Source of the DNA: Kalaharituber pfeilii
Lineage: Eukaryota > Ascomycota > Pezizomycetes > Pezizales > Pezizaceae
Direction: 5' to 3'
DNA length: 64,000 nucleotides
Assembly: GCA_015179045.1 (NCBI GenBank)
Contig: WHUZ01000060.1
Span: 248,001-312,000, forward strand
Below the pieces are notes generated by a model that was given only the letters and a program-made list of their open reading frames with translations, ran no database searches and had not been told where the DNA came from. This document shows positions 42,524-53,624 of the stretch, piece after piece. Position 1 is the first letter of the stretch, and each line of letters begins with the position of its first letter. A program made the position numbers and the translations under genes.

Positions 42524-44996
42524 ATGTCTGTATCTCTTCTCCGTGCACACGAAATCATTGCTGCTATGCCGGCTGCATATTTAAAAAAGCCTGAAAGGGG
42601 TGAAAGATATGGGCTAAACCCCAGTGCTGCGAAAACCCGTTTGCAGGCTTATGCCTTTTCTCAAGGCTTCTTGATTTCGGTAGCAAGTGGCTCAGAGCAA
42701 TGTGGAAGAATCCACTATAGATGTGTCCACTCTGGTGATGCTCCTCATGATCGCTATAGTTTAACAGCTACTGCTGTGACCCAAAAGGAATATAAAGCTA
42801 GTGATGGTATGAGCAAGACTGACCCTGGAAAAAATCGTCAACACCAGGCCTTGGTAAGTCAATTATAAATATATCTATTTAGTTTGGATATTAACTAATG
42901 AGGTAGCATCGACACCTTGGCTGCAAATGGGAGGTTTATATATCCCTACAGAAGGTGGAAAAGACCAGTAAAGGTAGTGTTCAAAAGGAATGGTTTATAG
43001 GAGTAAAGCAACTTGAGCATACCCATAAGATGGCAGAAAATCCATTTGATTATCCGGAACATTTTATATTCAACTGAGACTATGAGAAGCTTCTTACAGA
43101 AGCTCATTATCTTAAAGAAGCCGGTGTTAGTCATACATAAGTAAACAATATCCTTCTTGCACCTATTGGGCTTAAAGCCTATTACAATAATAGCAATCCA
43201 TGTAAACCAGTTACTGATAGCATCTCACAAACCATGAATCGCATTTTTCAGTTATTAGACAATGCAAATATGCATTGTATTCCACGCTATACAACAATTC
43301 AGTAACAACAACTCGAACCCGAGGTCCAATATCTAGTTTTCTTTACATCTAACAGCCAAATTCATCGAGCAAAATGCTTTGCATCCGGTTTCATGATGGA
43401 GTTGGATACTACATTTCTTATTGGCTTGTGCTTTATTCGTAGTAAGAATACAGCTGACATTGAGCATGCTTTAAAAGCTATGCAGCAACTGATATGGAAT
43501 GACTGCAAGCCCCCAAGTGTTTGTATAACTGATCAAGAACTAGCTCTACAAAGTGCAATTGCGAGTATTCATCCTGAAATGAAACATCAGTTATGTACTT
43601 AGCATATATTTCAAAATATCTAGAACCGGGTCTATATAGTACGTAAGGGAATAACATCTGAGATTGCAAGTGAGGATGCACTAAAGATTGTTCGTCTGCA
43701 TATTGGGGCTTGGATACAGTGTATATCTTAGGAAACTTTTGAAGAAGTCTTCAATAATATGCAAGAGGTATTACTACCTGTTGAACGTCAGTATATTGAT
43801 GAGTTTTGGCTTCCTAAAACACATCAAGTACTTCAAATTCATACATGCAACTATAGAAATCTTGGTTGCTATAGTACACAGCGAGCTGAAGGTCTTCATC
43901 CTGCAATTAAAGCATTCTTAGATCCAAGGCATAATCTTGATGAAGCCGTTCGTCATCTAGTAAGTATTTCTTTTAATCTATATTTCGTAAAAAAAAAATC
44001 AAAAAAAAAATTTATACAAAGGTACGGTACTTCGATAAAGTCAGTGATGATACTTCATTGGCCGAGAACCGCAGTCGCCTTAAGCGTCATTGGCCACTTC
44101 ACCTAGACAGTACTGGTATCGGAGCATTTTCACAATTACAGGGGCATGTTACTATGTATTGCATCGACATATTAAAATATGAATGGCAAGCAGCATCATC
44201 TCCTACTTACCAGAACTCTGATTCTGCTAAAGATATCGGAAATTCTCCTTGTACTACATGCTCAATTATTATCCAATATGCTATCCCGTGTCAACACTTT
44301 CTGCGCACATTTTTTCTTCTGGAGGAGTCTATCCCACTTTCACTTATTTATCCTCGTTGGCATCTCAACAAATCGGCATGGGATCCATATCAACACTGGA
44401 CTATGACTCTTGACAATACTCAGACCTCATTATCTACTCCACTTCTAACACCTAACCTCTTACCTGACCCTCAAGGTCGATACAACTTTGTTCAGACAAC
44501 ATACAATCTCGAGAGTCATTTTGCAGCACAACCTGCTCATATAGCAGCACATCAAGTTCGAGAGTTTCAACAAACGGTTCAAGCATTGCAAACTCGTTTG
44601 AAAACTCCCACTTTCCCAACTACAATTTTACCTTCTCCAGAACCAAGCTTCAGGACTCAGTTTCGAACAGCATCTGGTACCCCAACCTCACGTAACCCAA
44701 AGACAAAAGGCACTGCTCGTGGGCCTACTGGGGCTGAAGTGGCTGAAGCTGAGTTAGCTAAACGGCGAGCTATCCAAGAACGTGATAATATTGCTGAAAA
44801 TAATACTCAGGATGTTATCATTCTGCACTCACGGCGAATTCTGCACTCACAGCAAAAAGTGACTGAAATGCCGGAAGATCATGAAATTCAGGAGTGTGAT
44901 GATAGTGCAGATAATCATACTCAGGATGTGATTGTTTTGCAGTCACGTAGGATAGTTCAGAAGGATACTGAAGTAGATACCGAAGTACTGGATTAG
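42524..44996 (+). pseudogene. Mutator-like transposase, three exons, multiple stops
   Basis: Model: exon 1 42524-42853, intron 42854-42906 (GTAAGT, TTAACTAATG branch, TAG), exon 2 42907-43959, intron 43960-44021, exon 3 44022-44996, about 784 codons. The N-terminus is a FAR1-like DNA-binding region (AKTRLQAYAFSQGFLISVAS, then GCKWEVYI). The MULE core has FLIGLCFIRSKNTADIEHAL, VCITDQELALQSAIASIHPE, HQLCT. A SWIM-like zinc site has CTTCS ... IPCQHFL. The tail resembles copy 1. Stops interrupt exon 2, mostly TAG at expected Trp codons (CT*HIFQNI*NRV; IS*ETFEEV) and TAA at Gln codons. Those changes are CpA/TpG to TpA, the RIP-type context. In life it would cut and paste elements bearing these termini. 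Confidence 0.85.
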
Positions 44997-45002
44997 GTGG
45001 GC

Positions 45003-45074
45003 TTTTTTTTTTTTTTTTTTTTTAATATCACATGACCCCGCGTGCGGCTGCTCGCCAAGGCAGGGCAAGAATGA
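45003..45074 (-). mobile_element. Family A micro-retroposon (72 bp) with empty site in MULE copy 1
   Basis: Flanked by GGATTAGGTGGGC (44990-45002, 45075-45087). MULE copy 1 has the unbroken site at about 28122-28134. Confidence 0.95.
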
Positions 45075-45246
45075 GGATTAGGTGGGCTGGTAGCGTGGTA
45101 GATAACGATGTGAACATGGGTGTGAACATGGCTTGTATGTACTAGTAAATTAGCGCATGCTTTAAATATATATCTGGCTAGCGCCTCTTATCCCTACTTC
45201 CATCCAGTCAGAAAAGTGACTGGATGGAGACATTCCGTGAGTTTTT

Positions 45247-45780
45247 CATTGACGCCTTGGCATGCATTTATATGGAATTCTCATACAAATTGCATTGGAG
45301 GGTAGGATGCACTACTTCCCATCAATGCTCACCATAATGGCTATAGAATTGTAGCTACACAGTCTCCCCCCATAGGCCTCTTGATAATTAGTGCTTCAAT
45401 TGGCTTAATGTTTAATGCCTAGTTCATACATCAAAGTGCCATTTCTGGTAGTTTTCCCACACAATTACTGCATGCAATTTCTATGAGAATATGAATTTTG
45501 TGAATAACTCCACCACTTCTTCAGAAATTTTCTTGGTGCACTTCTCACATCTTTGAATAAGGTAAAATATTGATATTCAAGTGTCCTACTGTTTTAATTC
45601 AGGTGTGATGAGTGGAATTCAATACTAGTGGTATTACAGCGAGAAATAAATGTATGCCAAGCCTATACCAATGTGTGGTGTGAAATTCATGGAATCATAA
45701 GCCCCTTCAAAAAATCATTTCTGAAGAAGCTAAGGTGCAGAATATGAAGATTAGTCCTTCATTTAACCCCTCCACAAGCT
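45247..45780. other. Internal DNA of the outer TIR element
   Basis: Non-coding, between MULE copy 2 and the outer right arm. No transposase was recognised, so the outer element was probably non-autonomous. Confidence 0.5.
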
Positions 45781-45782
45781 GG

Positions 45783-45884
45783 ATGCCAAATTCTATTCTG
45801 GTGGTTGAGATATATGTTGTCGCGCGAGGTCAGTCTTGGTGTAAAACATGCGTCGGGACGTGGTGTACGTCGCGTTGTGGTGAA
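45783..45884. repeat. Outer terminal inverted repeat, right arm
   Basis: Partner of 42146-42245. Outer ends read TTCACC on both arms. No clear target duplication was seen. Confidence 0.8.
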
Positions 45885-45889
45885 TTAGA

Positions 45890-46630
45890 GTAGAGAATAT
45901 CTTCTTTTTAAATCCAGTGCGCGCCAGGAGGCCTTCCCACGATGCCATCCAGAATCTACTATTTTTCCGAATGCCCCGATCACGACTCAGCTGCTCAAAG
46001 GCTGGCCGGAAAAAGTCAAATATTTCAAGAAATACCTGATGAACTTATTATAATCGCTACGGTACAGTGGCTTAGGAGGTGAAGTTAAGCTTAACGGATT
46101 CCATGACTGAGCCCCACTCACAGAATTTCGATCTTGGCAACGGAGTCCCCGTACTTATCCCTGTTGTACCCCTGCCGACATGGGAAACAAATGCTTGCAA
46201 ACATTATGTAATAAATTTACCCTGTAGGTACGATACTAGTATGGACGACAAAAGATAGCGGGTAGTTTCATGCCAAGAACCCCAACCAGATATTGGTGAT
46301 GCGGGGTAGCCGCCATGTACTTTTGACATCGCTTGTTTTCTTTAGTAGCCAATATGCTTTGTCGATAGTAGAAAGGATTTGAATTTTCTTGTTCGTTACC
46401 AGGAGAATTTTTCAAGACCAGCAACTTTTCTAACCACAATTCTGTCACCAAGCTACTTGTTTTATTCCAAATTACAGAGAAATATCCGATCCATATCTAG
46501 CTAATTTCAATTGAAATAGGTATTACTGGTTCAACCTGGGACTTTCTCGTACTGATATACTGAAAAATTGGTAGCGCACAGGAATTGGGCCTAACATACG
46601 GTAGTCTAATGCGTTATCACAAGTGAATCA
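45890..46630. other. Upstream flank of HET gene 1
   Basis: No feature supported. Presumed to include the promoter. Confidence 0.3.
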
Positions 46631-46637
46631 AAATCGG

Positions 46638-48973
46638 ATGTCTTACATGCCGGCTGTGACATCAAGCTCAACAATTGGCCTCTCAAGCGACCATTATGAG
46701 CGCCCCCAACACACACCGTCAGTCTCGCCGATTCCATTTCCCACTTCCAGCAGTGCATACGACCTGTTGAAATTTCAATCGGATATGAATTCAACAACTA
46801 AAAACGACATTGTCAATACAGACGGCAGCAGAATGTGTCTGCTGCACCACACGTTGTTAAAGGGCAGTCCTAGACGGCCAGAATGGCGAGGGCCGGCCAC
46901 CGATTCGTTTCATGCAGCCTTTGGAGACGACTGGATTCCAGTGCTCACGGACGAGGAAAGTCGAGAATCATGTGGAATGATGAACGTTGAGATGCTGTGC
47001 TCGCGGTTGCGCAGTCTTGGAGTGCTCCTGCAGGAGGGTAACGGAGATAATAAGGAGGCGGGAAGGAATCTGGAACCGTTTATACGAGGTGACCATCAGT
47101 TCGGTGTTGCATATGCATGGGCATGCCAATTCTACTATCGGCGAGTAGCCCCTTGTGAGCAACGCCAGAAGGTCAACATAGACAATCTGATGTCCTTGAG
47201 TAACTTTGATGGCCTCCTCCTAACATATATATCCGCTCCCTCCGTTTCCAGTCCCTCACTTATTAAAACAGACTCCGTCGGAAACCAGTTCATCAACCAC
47301 CCACACTCCATACGTCCGCGCCGATTCTGGGATTTGTGCAGCAACCAGGTTATTCCACGAGAATGGACGCACACATGCAGGCGCTGGAGGAGAGAAGACA
47401 CGGAATATGTGGCCATCTCACACAGCTGGACGACTGACATGGAGCCAATATGGACTCATGTAAATCGGTACGAGTGGCCTGTTCCACTGCCGAAAGGAGT
47501 TTTTTTAGAAGATATACGCAGGCAATTGCTTGATCTAGGGGTCAGGTATGCTTGGCTAGATGTGCTTTGTCTACGGCAGCCCATGTTTGTGCCAGGTATG
47601 AGCAGTGGGACGCAGAGAGCTCCTTTAATATGTCCCCGCGATGATCTGCTGTCAGCAGATATTATGGCCGAGAAGGAGATCATACGACTAGATGAGTGGA
47701 AAGTGGACATTCCTACGATAGGCAATATTTACCTACATTCTATCAGGACAGTGTATTACCTAAACGGTATTGGCAGACCATTTGATCCTAGTTTGGTGGA
47801 GTTAAAATGGAATAAGAACATATGTCGCTATGAGCTTTCAAGCCCTGAGGAGCGACATTGGCTGAACAGAGCGTGGACATTACAAGAGATGGTTGGACCA
47901 AATAAGATGATTCTAGGCACGACAATCAAGCAGGTAAATACCGCAGATACCCGTTGTGCAATACCCAATAATAGTCCTCAACAGCTGACATCCCCCTGAC
48001 GCGACAGCAACATCGCGAGTATTTCAAAGACACTATCGAAGAACCTCTCATCCGATTCATCCGCAGCTTTGGCGTCCCCTCCCACATGGAGCTCCTGACC
48101 CTTCTGCTCATTGAGAGGCGCAAATGTGATATGGGCATTAACCTCGACCTCGACGACCAACCACGTGTCCGTAACGTGTACCTGTCCGCTATCAGTGAAA
48201 TTACACGTCGACACGCCACAAGCGATGTGGACAAGGTTGCAGGCCTCATGTGCTTGTTCCTCAATGGACGTGACGTTCCTCTACCGGTATACAGTCCAAC
48301 GGAAAGTCAGAGCTCTGCGTGGGTCAGGGCAGTGTCTGCGACTGCAGATTTTGAAAGCAGAGGGAGTATCCCGCTATGTTATGCCAAAACACTATTATCA
48401 GCTTTTCCGCACCCCTCGGCGAGATATTGGTTTCCAAGTTGGGAGCAGGTTAAGAAGTATCCCGATGTGTCGCTGTTAGAAATACAGGAGCCCGACCCAA
48501 AGCCAGAAGATGTCGTGGAAACTCCCTTTTTGCTCGATTCAGCAGGATTTGTGAGGAATTGCAAGGTGACGAGGATATGCGCCGCCCATGAAGGCCAAGA
48601 GGATAAGTTTCACTACCTTATTCACCCTGAGCATGGACCAGATTTGGAGGCCTGGTGTTACAAAAGGAATTTCCCCATCCCAGTCCAGGAAGGAACATAT
48701 GTAGTTCTCCTGATGCTTATTCAAGGGGAAACCTCGCATTTCTTCCCCACACAGGACTACGGGTGGCTAGTGTTGTGTCGAGAGCTGGGCAGGAGTACGA
48801 GCGGCCAGAGCAACGGGGCGCCACCGGCCGTGCATTTACGTAAGATTGCTACAGTCCAATGTGAGGATGATGTAGAGCCGTGGTTGATGGCAGATAGCGC
48901 AGGGCGCGCTGTCACCTCACCACCCCCTGTGCCATTAACCAAAGGAAAGGAAGTCAGAATATTTTTGCATTAG
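46638..48973 (+). CDS. HET-domain protein 1 (heterokaryon incompatibility type)
   Basis: Start ATG 46638 (the frame opens slightly earlier only with a GTG). Exon 1 is 46638-47933, the intron 47934-48007 (GTAAAT donor, GCTGACA branch, CAG acceptor, 74 bp), exon 2 48008-48973; the product is about 753 residues. The HET domain starts near residue 257 (YVAISHSWTTDMEPIW), continues with YEWPVPLPKGVFLEDIRRQL and YAWLDVLCLRQ (about 305-314), then EWKVDIPTIGNIY, YYLNGIGRP and HWLNRAWTLQE. The long C-terminal region (VDKVAGLMCLFL, RYWFPSWEQVKKYP) is shared in layout with HET gene 2. Fungal HET proteins act in non-self recognition and cell death, and the family is large with few members tested. Whether this one controls incompatibility is unknown. 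No disruption was seen. Confidence 0.88.
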
Positions 48974-49289
48974 GTTAAAGTTAGGAGAATGAACGTAGCC
49001 TGTGCTTACATGGCGTCTGTGGCAATCTATCAAGGTCGTATAGTTCCTATATCCTACATGAATTCTATGTGCAGTACATCCATAATTGTATTGAGACTCG
49101 ATACCCAAAGGTCCATTCGCGGGAACTTGCATAACTGCATTGCCATGAATTATTAGTAAGCTACGTAGTTCCCGTTTCTGAAATCCTGAATCGAAACGGA
49201 ACCAATGTGCTATCCCGGGGTTGGTGGAGTTTGCATAAAGCTGACTTGATCCCGGGACCTCTCCGGGCAGGCCATGCAGGGGTATCGAC

Positions 49290-50235
49290 AGGGGATTGTA
49301 GACTAGCCTGTGTACTTCTTAGTGATCAAGCTAAAGGTTTAACTAAGGCTTTAGTTGATGCTAGATGGGACGGCATGGTTAAACATCAATTATGTGAATG
49401 GCACATCTTCGGCTAGCATGGTTACAAGCCCGTAATTTAAGAGCTGGAGAATACAACGCTATATGCAATAGCTGGATTAGCTACTCGCTATGCTCTTCCT
49501 TGCGCTCACCGACTGCAGCATTTCTTTCAACATAACTCTCTTATTCCACCCACCCTATTTCATCTGCGATGGTTTATTGAGAGCTCTACTATTGAATCCG
49601 CTACTTGGACTATGCCAGCATTTATTGATCTTACTCAAGATGAAAGCTCCTCAGAATCAACACCAGATCTCGCACTAGTATCAGGACCAGCACCGGCACC
49701 AGTACCAGTGCCCCTCGCCATAGCCTTATAGGCGGCACGCGAGTAATGATATAAAAAAAAAAAAGAGTACCAGTGCCCGCACTAGCACTAGCATCAACAC
49801 CGGCTCTAGCACCCATACCAGTACCGGCGCCGCCACCACCGCCATGTTATAACCCACTAGTTAATGTAGGCCGTGATCTCCTCTTAAGGTCACTTGCATA
49901 TGAACAAGCATTTCAGCAAACTCTGTTCTCCGAAGACTCAGAACGTTATGTGCAACTACATCAGCGAATAGCGACGCAGCTCAGACAACAGTTTCTCCAT
50001 GAGCAGCAACCTAATCTTCCTCAAGAGTTTGCACCTGCTGTTGCTGAACCTTCTTTAAGGTAGAAAAAAACAAAAGGCCCAGCAAGGCAGCGGGCATTGA
50101 CCGGTGTAGAGCTTGCAGAACGTCAGGCTAATCCGCAGATTCTGCCTGCCGCTCCCGGACCTCATCAGACGATAAACTTTACGCCATGACACTGTGACAC
50201 AGGTACCAACATTGTGGGGTAGGTATGATCAATTG
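49290..50235 (+). pseudogene. Mutator-like transposase fragment (MULE copy 3)
   Basis: The plus strand reads VLLSDQAKGLTKALVDARWD, GMVKHQLCEWHIFG, then after stops YAIAGLATRYALPCAHRLQH (SWIM-like), LRWFIESSTIESATW. A Pro/Ala-rich tail (PVPALALASTPALAPIPVPA) and YVQLHQRIATQLRQQFLHEQ follow. After a TAG comes KTKGPARQRALTGVELAERQ, parallel to the tail of MULE copy 2. The N-terminal half is missing. A family B insert sits in the Pro/Ala tail. The 3' end forms an inverted repeat with 51262-51425. Confidence 0.7.
49714..49765 (+). mobile_element. Family B micro-retroposon (52 bp), starts exactly at the stem
   Basis: Exact 13-bp duplication AGTACCAGTGCCC (49701-49713, 49766-49778). The insert begins CTCGCC, the first stem base. 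Inner helix GCCU/AGGC. Confidence 0.95.
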
Positions 50236-50239
50236 TTGG

Positions 50240-51260
50240 TACAGGCATATGGCAAGACAAGTTTTAATTTGACTAGTGACGTAAGTGCGTACCGGCCCAC
50301 TAGCTACCAAATATTGGCCAATGCTGTGATCTACTAGTTTGAATGCATGATTACCCAATTAAGTAAAAACTGAAAAATGGAAAAGTAATGGAAAAATAGG
50401 TCTGAATTGATGAGCAGATGAAGAAACAAAAATGAAATCTTGGGTTTCCTGTAGGACCTCACTCTGTTATCAGATATTACTCGCTTATCAGTTCCTGTCA
50501 CACTGCTAGCAGGCTTCGTCTTGAGGTGTCTCTTGCCCTTAGGATGTTACATTTGGAGTACACCAGTCCAGATGCACAAGAGCTTATTCATTTGCAGTGC
50601 GGAGCATTTTGAGGGTGTGCAATTGAGGTGCAGGAGTAGGTAGTAAAAGCTTCAGGATATCCTGCAAAGCCTGGCAATTTTGAAACTGCTGGATGAGCTG
50701 CGCCGCTTTACAGGCTTGAAAGTAAGCAAAGCGCTCCGCTTCTTCGCTAGAAAGATTGGCATGATATTGCTCTGTTCAAATAATTTTGTTCACATAACCC
50801 CGCATACAAGCCGCAAGCAGGGACCTAAAAAAAACACTAGAATATGTGAAGTTGATAATCCAGCTGGTGCCGTTTGGCCATGGGTCAATAATCCAGCCGT
50901 TTGCAACGATCACAATCTGGCAGCTTGAGACATTGACGCTGTAGGTTCGGTTGATGTAGTTAATAGCCATCTAGGATGAATTATAATGATTGGAATTGGG
51001 GTCTACAATTCAAACAATGGTCCAGGCTTCTTGTAACATTGAAGCTTATGTTGGTACAGTAAGTAATACTACTCGTTACCAGCATTTAGTGCTACAATAG
51101 CATGCCTTGGTTGAACGGCTATGGCTACATTGCTATTGACCCAGGCCCCCAAGAAAAACGCTGCTGTTTTCCCTACAAAACTGTCCTCTCAAGAGAGAGG
51201 ATACCCTGCTGCGACACCAGGTCACTGACCTCTCGCACGGACTATGCCCAGCCTCCATTT
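50240..51260. other. No gene; TE-derived spacer
   Basis: Spacer between inverted MULE ends. It contains a decayed family A stem-loop on the minus strand near 50797-50835 (AACCCCGCATACAAG). No coding recognised. Confidence 0.4.
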
Positions 51261-51261
51261 T

Positions 51262-51425
51262 GTATCACTAAATGCTGGTAACAAGTACCAACATTTGATC
51301 TACCTACCCCACAATGTTGGTACCTGTGTCCTAGTGTCATGGCGTAAAGTTTATCGTCTGATGAGGTCCGGGAGCGGCAGGCAGAATCTACCTGTCCGGA
51401 GAGGTTCCGAGGCTAATCAGCGGAG
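51262..51425 (-). repeat. Inverted second copy of the MULE 3 terminus
   Basis: Reverse complement of about 50128-50240, including the C-terminal codons (CTGCCTGCCGCTCCCGGACC on the minus strand) and terminal sequence (GGTACCAACATTGTGGGGTA). Two MULE ends thus face each other. Confidence 0.75.
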
Positions 51426-51597
51426 AAATGATATTATAGTCAATGAGATACCACAGGAAACGCAAGATGTAATTCTAGTACAGACTCGGTATGTACCTTT
51501 GACTACTTCCTTATTAACCTCCTAAATCTTCTAAATCTTCCTTGTATGTAGATGGCTTGATAATTGAATAACATACCTCGCCTCTCACATGGTTGGA

Positions 51598-51900
51598 GCA
51601 GCTAACAAGGATGTAGGGAAGGCAATCGGGATCCGTTGGCTGAGGAAGAAACAAACACTGGTCGATGAAGGGAAAAAGGCAAGCTCAGTGGGAGTCTACT
51701 TGGAGAAAACCACCGAGGTTGGGAGAGTGAGGCTCGGAGGATGATGGCTGAGAGTGTACCAGTATGAATGGGACAGAGGACGGAAATAGGAAGACAAGGT
51801 CCCCGTACATGCTGGCTTTCTAAACCAGCGAGAGCCGTGGGTCTCATACATGTTAATTAGTTCTTTTGTTCTTTCTCATTTATTCCTTATGTACTTAAAC
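51598..51900 (+). pseudogene. ORF1-type LINE fragment, 3' end cut by another insert
   Basis: VGAANKDVGKAIGIRWLRKK, EGKKASSVGVYLEKTTEVGR, VRLGG, stop, WLRVYQYEWDRGRK, stop. Close to the ORF1 fragment at 23587-24049. The 3' UTR reaches TTATGTACTTAAACCTC, where a minus-strand family B insert begins. Confidence 0.7.
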
Positions 51901-51901
51901 C

Positions 51902-52120
51902 TCTTTCTTTTTTTTTTTTAATATCAATACTCGCGTGCCGCCCTATGAGCTATGGCGAGGGTTTATTAAAGGAAAAAAGGAACTAAACTAAAACTTAAGT
52001 ACATGGGGCCCGCGGTTCTCATTGTGCTGCGGGGGATATTCACGCATATGCATAACCCTGGCATGCGATCTGATGACCTGTGCCGTCCCCTGTAGATACC
52101 GTACAGTCCCCTGTAGATAC
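51902..52120 (-). mobile_element. Family B 3'-end fragment of ORF1 type
   Basis: T-run, then a stem-loop with inner helix GCUC/GGGC and outer CUCGC/GCGAG. A 3' UTR follows with the CCCGC...GCGGG inverted repeat also seen in the ORF1-type copies. The 5' border is near a duplicated GTCCCCTGTAGATACC word at 52084-52120. Confidence 0.65.
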
Positions 52121-52133
52121 CTCTGCAACCGGG

Positions 52134-52192
52134 TATCGCCATAGCCCACAGGGCGGTAAGCGATAAATGATATATAAAAAAAAAAAAAAAAA
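52134..52192 (+). mobile_element. Family B micro-retroposon (59 bp)
   Basis: Exact 12-bp duplication TCTGCAACCGGG (52122-52133, 52193-52204). It starts one base before the AUCGC stem. Confidence 0.94.
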
Positions 52193-52640
52193 TCTGCAAC
52201 CGGGCAGGCAGTCCGGCCTGCCCGGAGAGGCGGATGCACTACCATGTTTTTCTGGCTCAACCGAGAACATTTCTGGTCTACGAACAGAGCAGTTTGGTAA
52301 AGATATAGTATACTCCTGTTATAAACGTACCTTCGGGGAGCCGGGTAATATTCTTTATAACGAATATATTTTTATACTGAGAAATACTAAAATACATGCG
52401 GAGGTACATACATAAGTGGTGTTCTGGCCTACCGACGAACATTTTCCGGTTCGCGAACCGGCTAGTCGATTCGCGAATCGGCCGGCCCCGTGAAAAACAT
52501 ATGGTGTTTTTCACGGGGCCAGCCCAGCCACGAAAACCTGGCCTAGCGGCGAACATGAATGTACCTCTATGTACCTATATGTATATATATGCCCACAATG
52601 TTCGTCAGTGGGCCAGCACATGAGTCATGAATTGTGCCTT

Positions 52641-52828
52641 TTTGTGCCTTTTTAATATCATTGATCGCGTGCCGCCCTGGGGGCTATGGCGGTTTAGTTA
52701 CATGAAAGGAGAATGAGAAATGTAATAGGAAAATGAAATGGTCGCGATATCCGCCAGTATGAAAAATATAAAAGGAGAAAAGGTGAACTAATCCTCTATC
52801 GCCCCGCCCATTCCAGGATGTCCATCAT
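52641..52828 (-). mobile_element. LINE 3' fragment inside the palindrome-rich element
   Basis: Flanked by ATGAATTG[T/G]GCCTT (52627-52640, 52829-52842). Family B stem-loop, 3' UTR and the last ORF2 codons (MDILEWAGR, stop). The poly(A) tail is short. Confidence 0.8.
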
Positions 52829-52842
52829 ATGAATTGGGCCTT

Positions 52843-52995
52843 AGATACATAATAAAGGGGGTTGAGGAGAAAATCACCAACTCAGTTGTGATACCTAGAG
52901 GAGCGAAGTATACCTGAAGCAGATTCAATACCAGCGAGAGTGAGATTAGAAGGGAAATGCCTCCAGTACGAGTGGGATAGAGCCGGAAGTGGATG
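52843..52995 (+). pseudogene. ORF1-type relic
   Basis: Across frames the plus strand gives EEKITNSVVI, then RVRLEGK and YEWDRA, the ORF1 C-terminal signature (K-x-SSVV-x-Y ... VRL-x-GKWL ... YEWDR). Strongly decayed. Confidence 0.45.
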
Positions 52996-53624
52996 CTTGG
53001 CGCTTGCAAGGATTCTATGAAGTGCCATTTCTGGCAATACAGCCACGAAAATTCTAAACACAAGATACTACTAGAAACGGCGGAGGAATCCGGATATCTC
53101 TACCTAAGAAGATAACTCCAAAATTTCACTTAGAGCAAGAAGAATTCTAGAAGTCTATTTACTAATGTTTTTATAGTTATTCTATGAATAATAATTTAGC
53201 TATGATAACAAATCTATATTCTTTACTACAGCATTGTTAGACGAAGCGCAGCAAATTTTTAATTATGTTGTCTTTATTATCTGCTAGCATGTGGGTAGGA
53301 AGTGGCAACTTGGGATTCATATTATTAACATTATCGACAGCAACTTTTAAGTGGCAACTTGCAAGTTGCAACCTGTCAATGGCAATGGGGCTGTGCAAGC
53401 ACACAGTAACTGGCTTATCAATTATCCTTGGTAGCAGAACATTTCTCTATATTTATTACTAGCAGCACATAGAGGTGCCTAGTGGTACTTGTAAAAAAAA
53501 TTGTTCGCGGGTGGGCTGGCCCATTCGCGAATCGGCCAGCCCACCGGCGAATTGGACTATTTGCGAATGGGCCTGGTCGGTTCCCGAACCGCAATGTTCG
53601 TCGGTAGGCCAGAACAGTGGTAAG

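Larger units (their letters stand above)
42349..45237 (+). mobile_element. MULE copy 2, full-length but with inactivating stops
   Basis: 2.9-kb element with the same terminal repeats as copy 1 and an exact 9-bp duplication TGAGTTTTT (42340-42348, 45238-45246). It contains a three-exon transposase model and a family A insert near its right end. It lies inside an older TIR element. Confidence 0.93.
52420..53616. mobile_element. Palindrome-rich TIR element (1.2 kb)
   Basis: Perfect 24-bp terminal inverted repeats (outer part TGTTCTGGCCTACCG). Flanking GTGG on both sides (52416-52419, 53617-53620). Subterminal palindromes follow: CCGGTTCGCGAACCGG (52446-52461), CGATTCGCGAATCG (52467-52480) and a 37-nt hairpin at 52484-52520 with perfect 16-bp arms and a TATGG loop. 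The right end has related TTCGCGAA and GGTTCCCGAACC blocks. No transposase inside. Superfamily not assigned. Confidence 0.75.

Noticed and set aside
27640..45074. Family A/B units as tRNA-derived SINEs
   Set aside because: No Pol III A-box/B-box pair is visible and the units are too short. Family B is plainly the 3' end of the RNase H LINEs.
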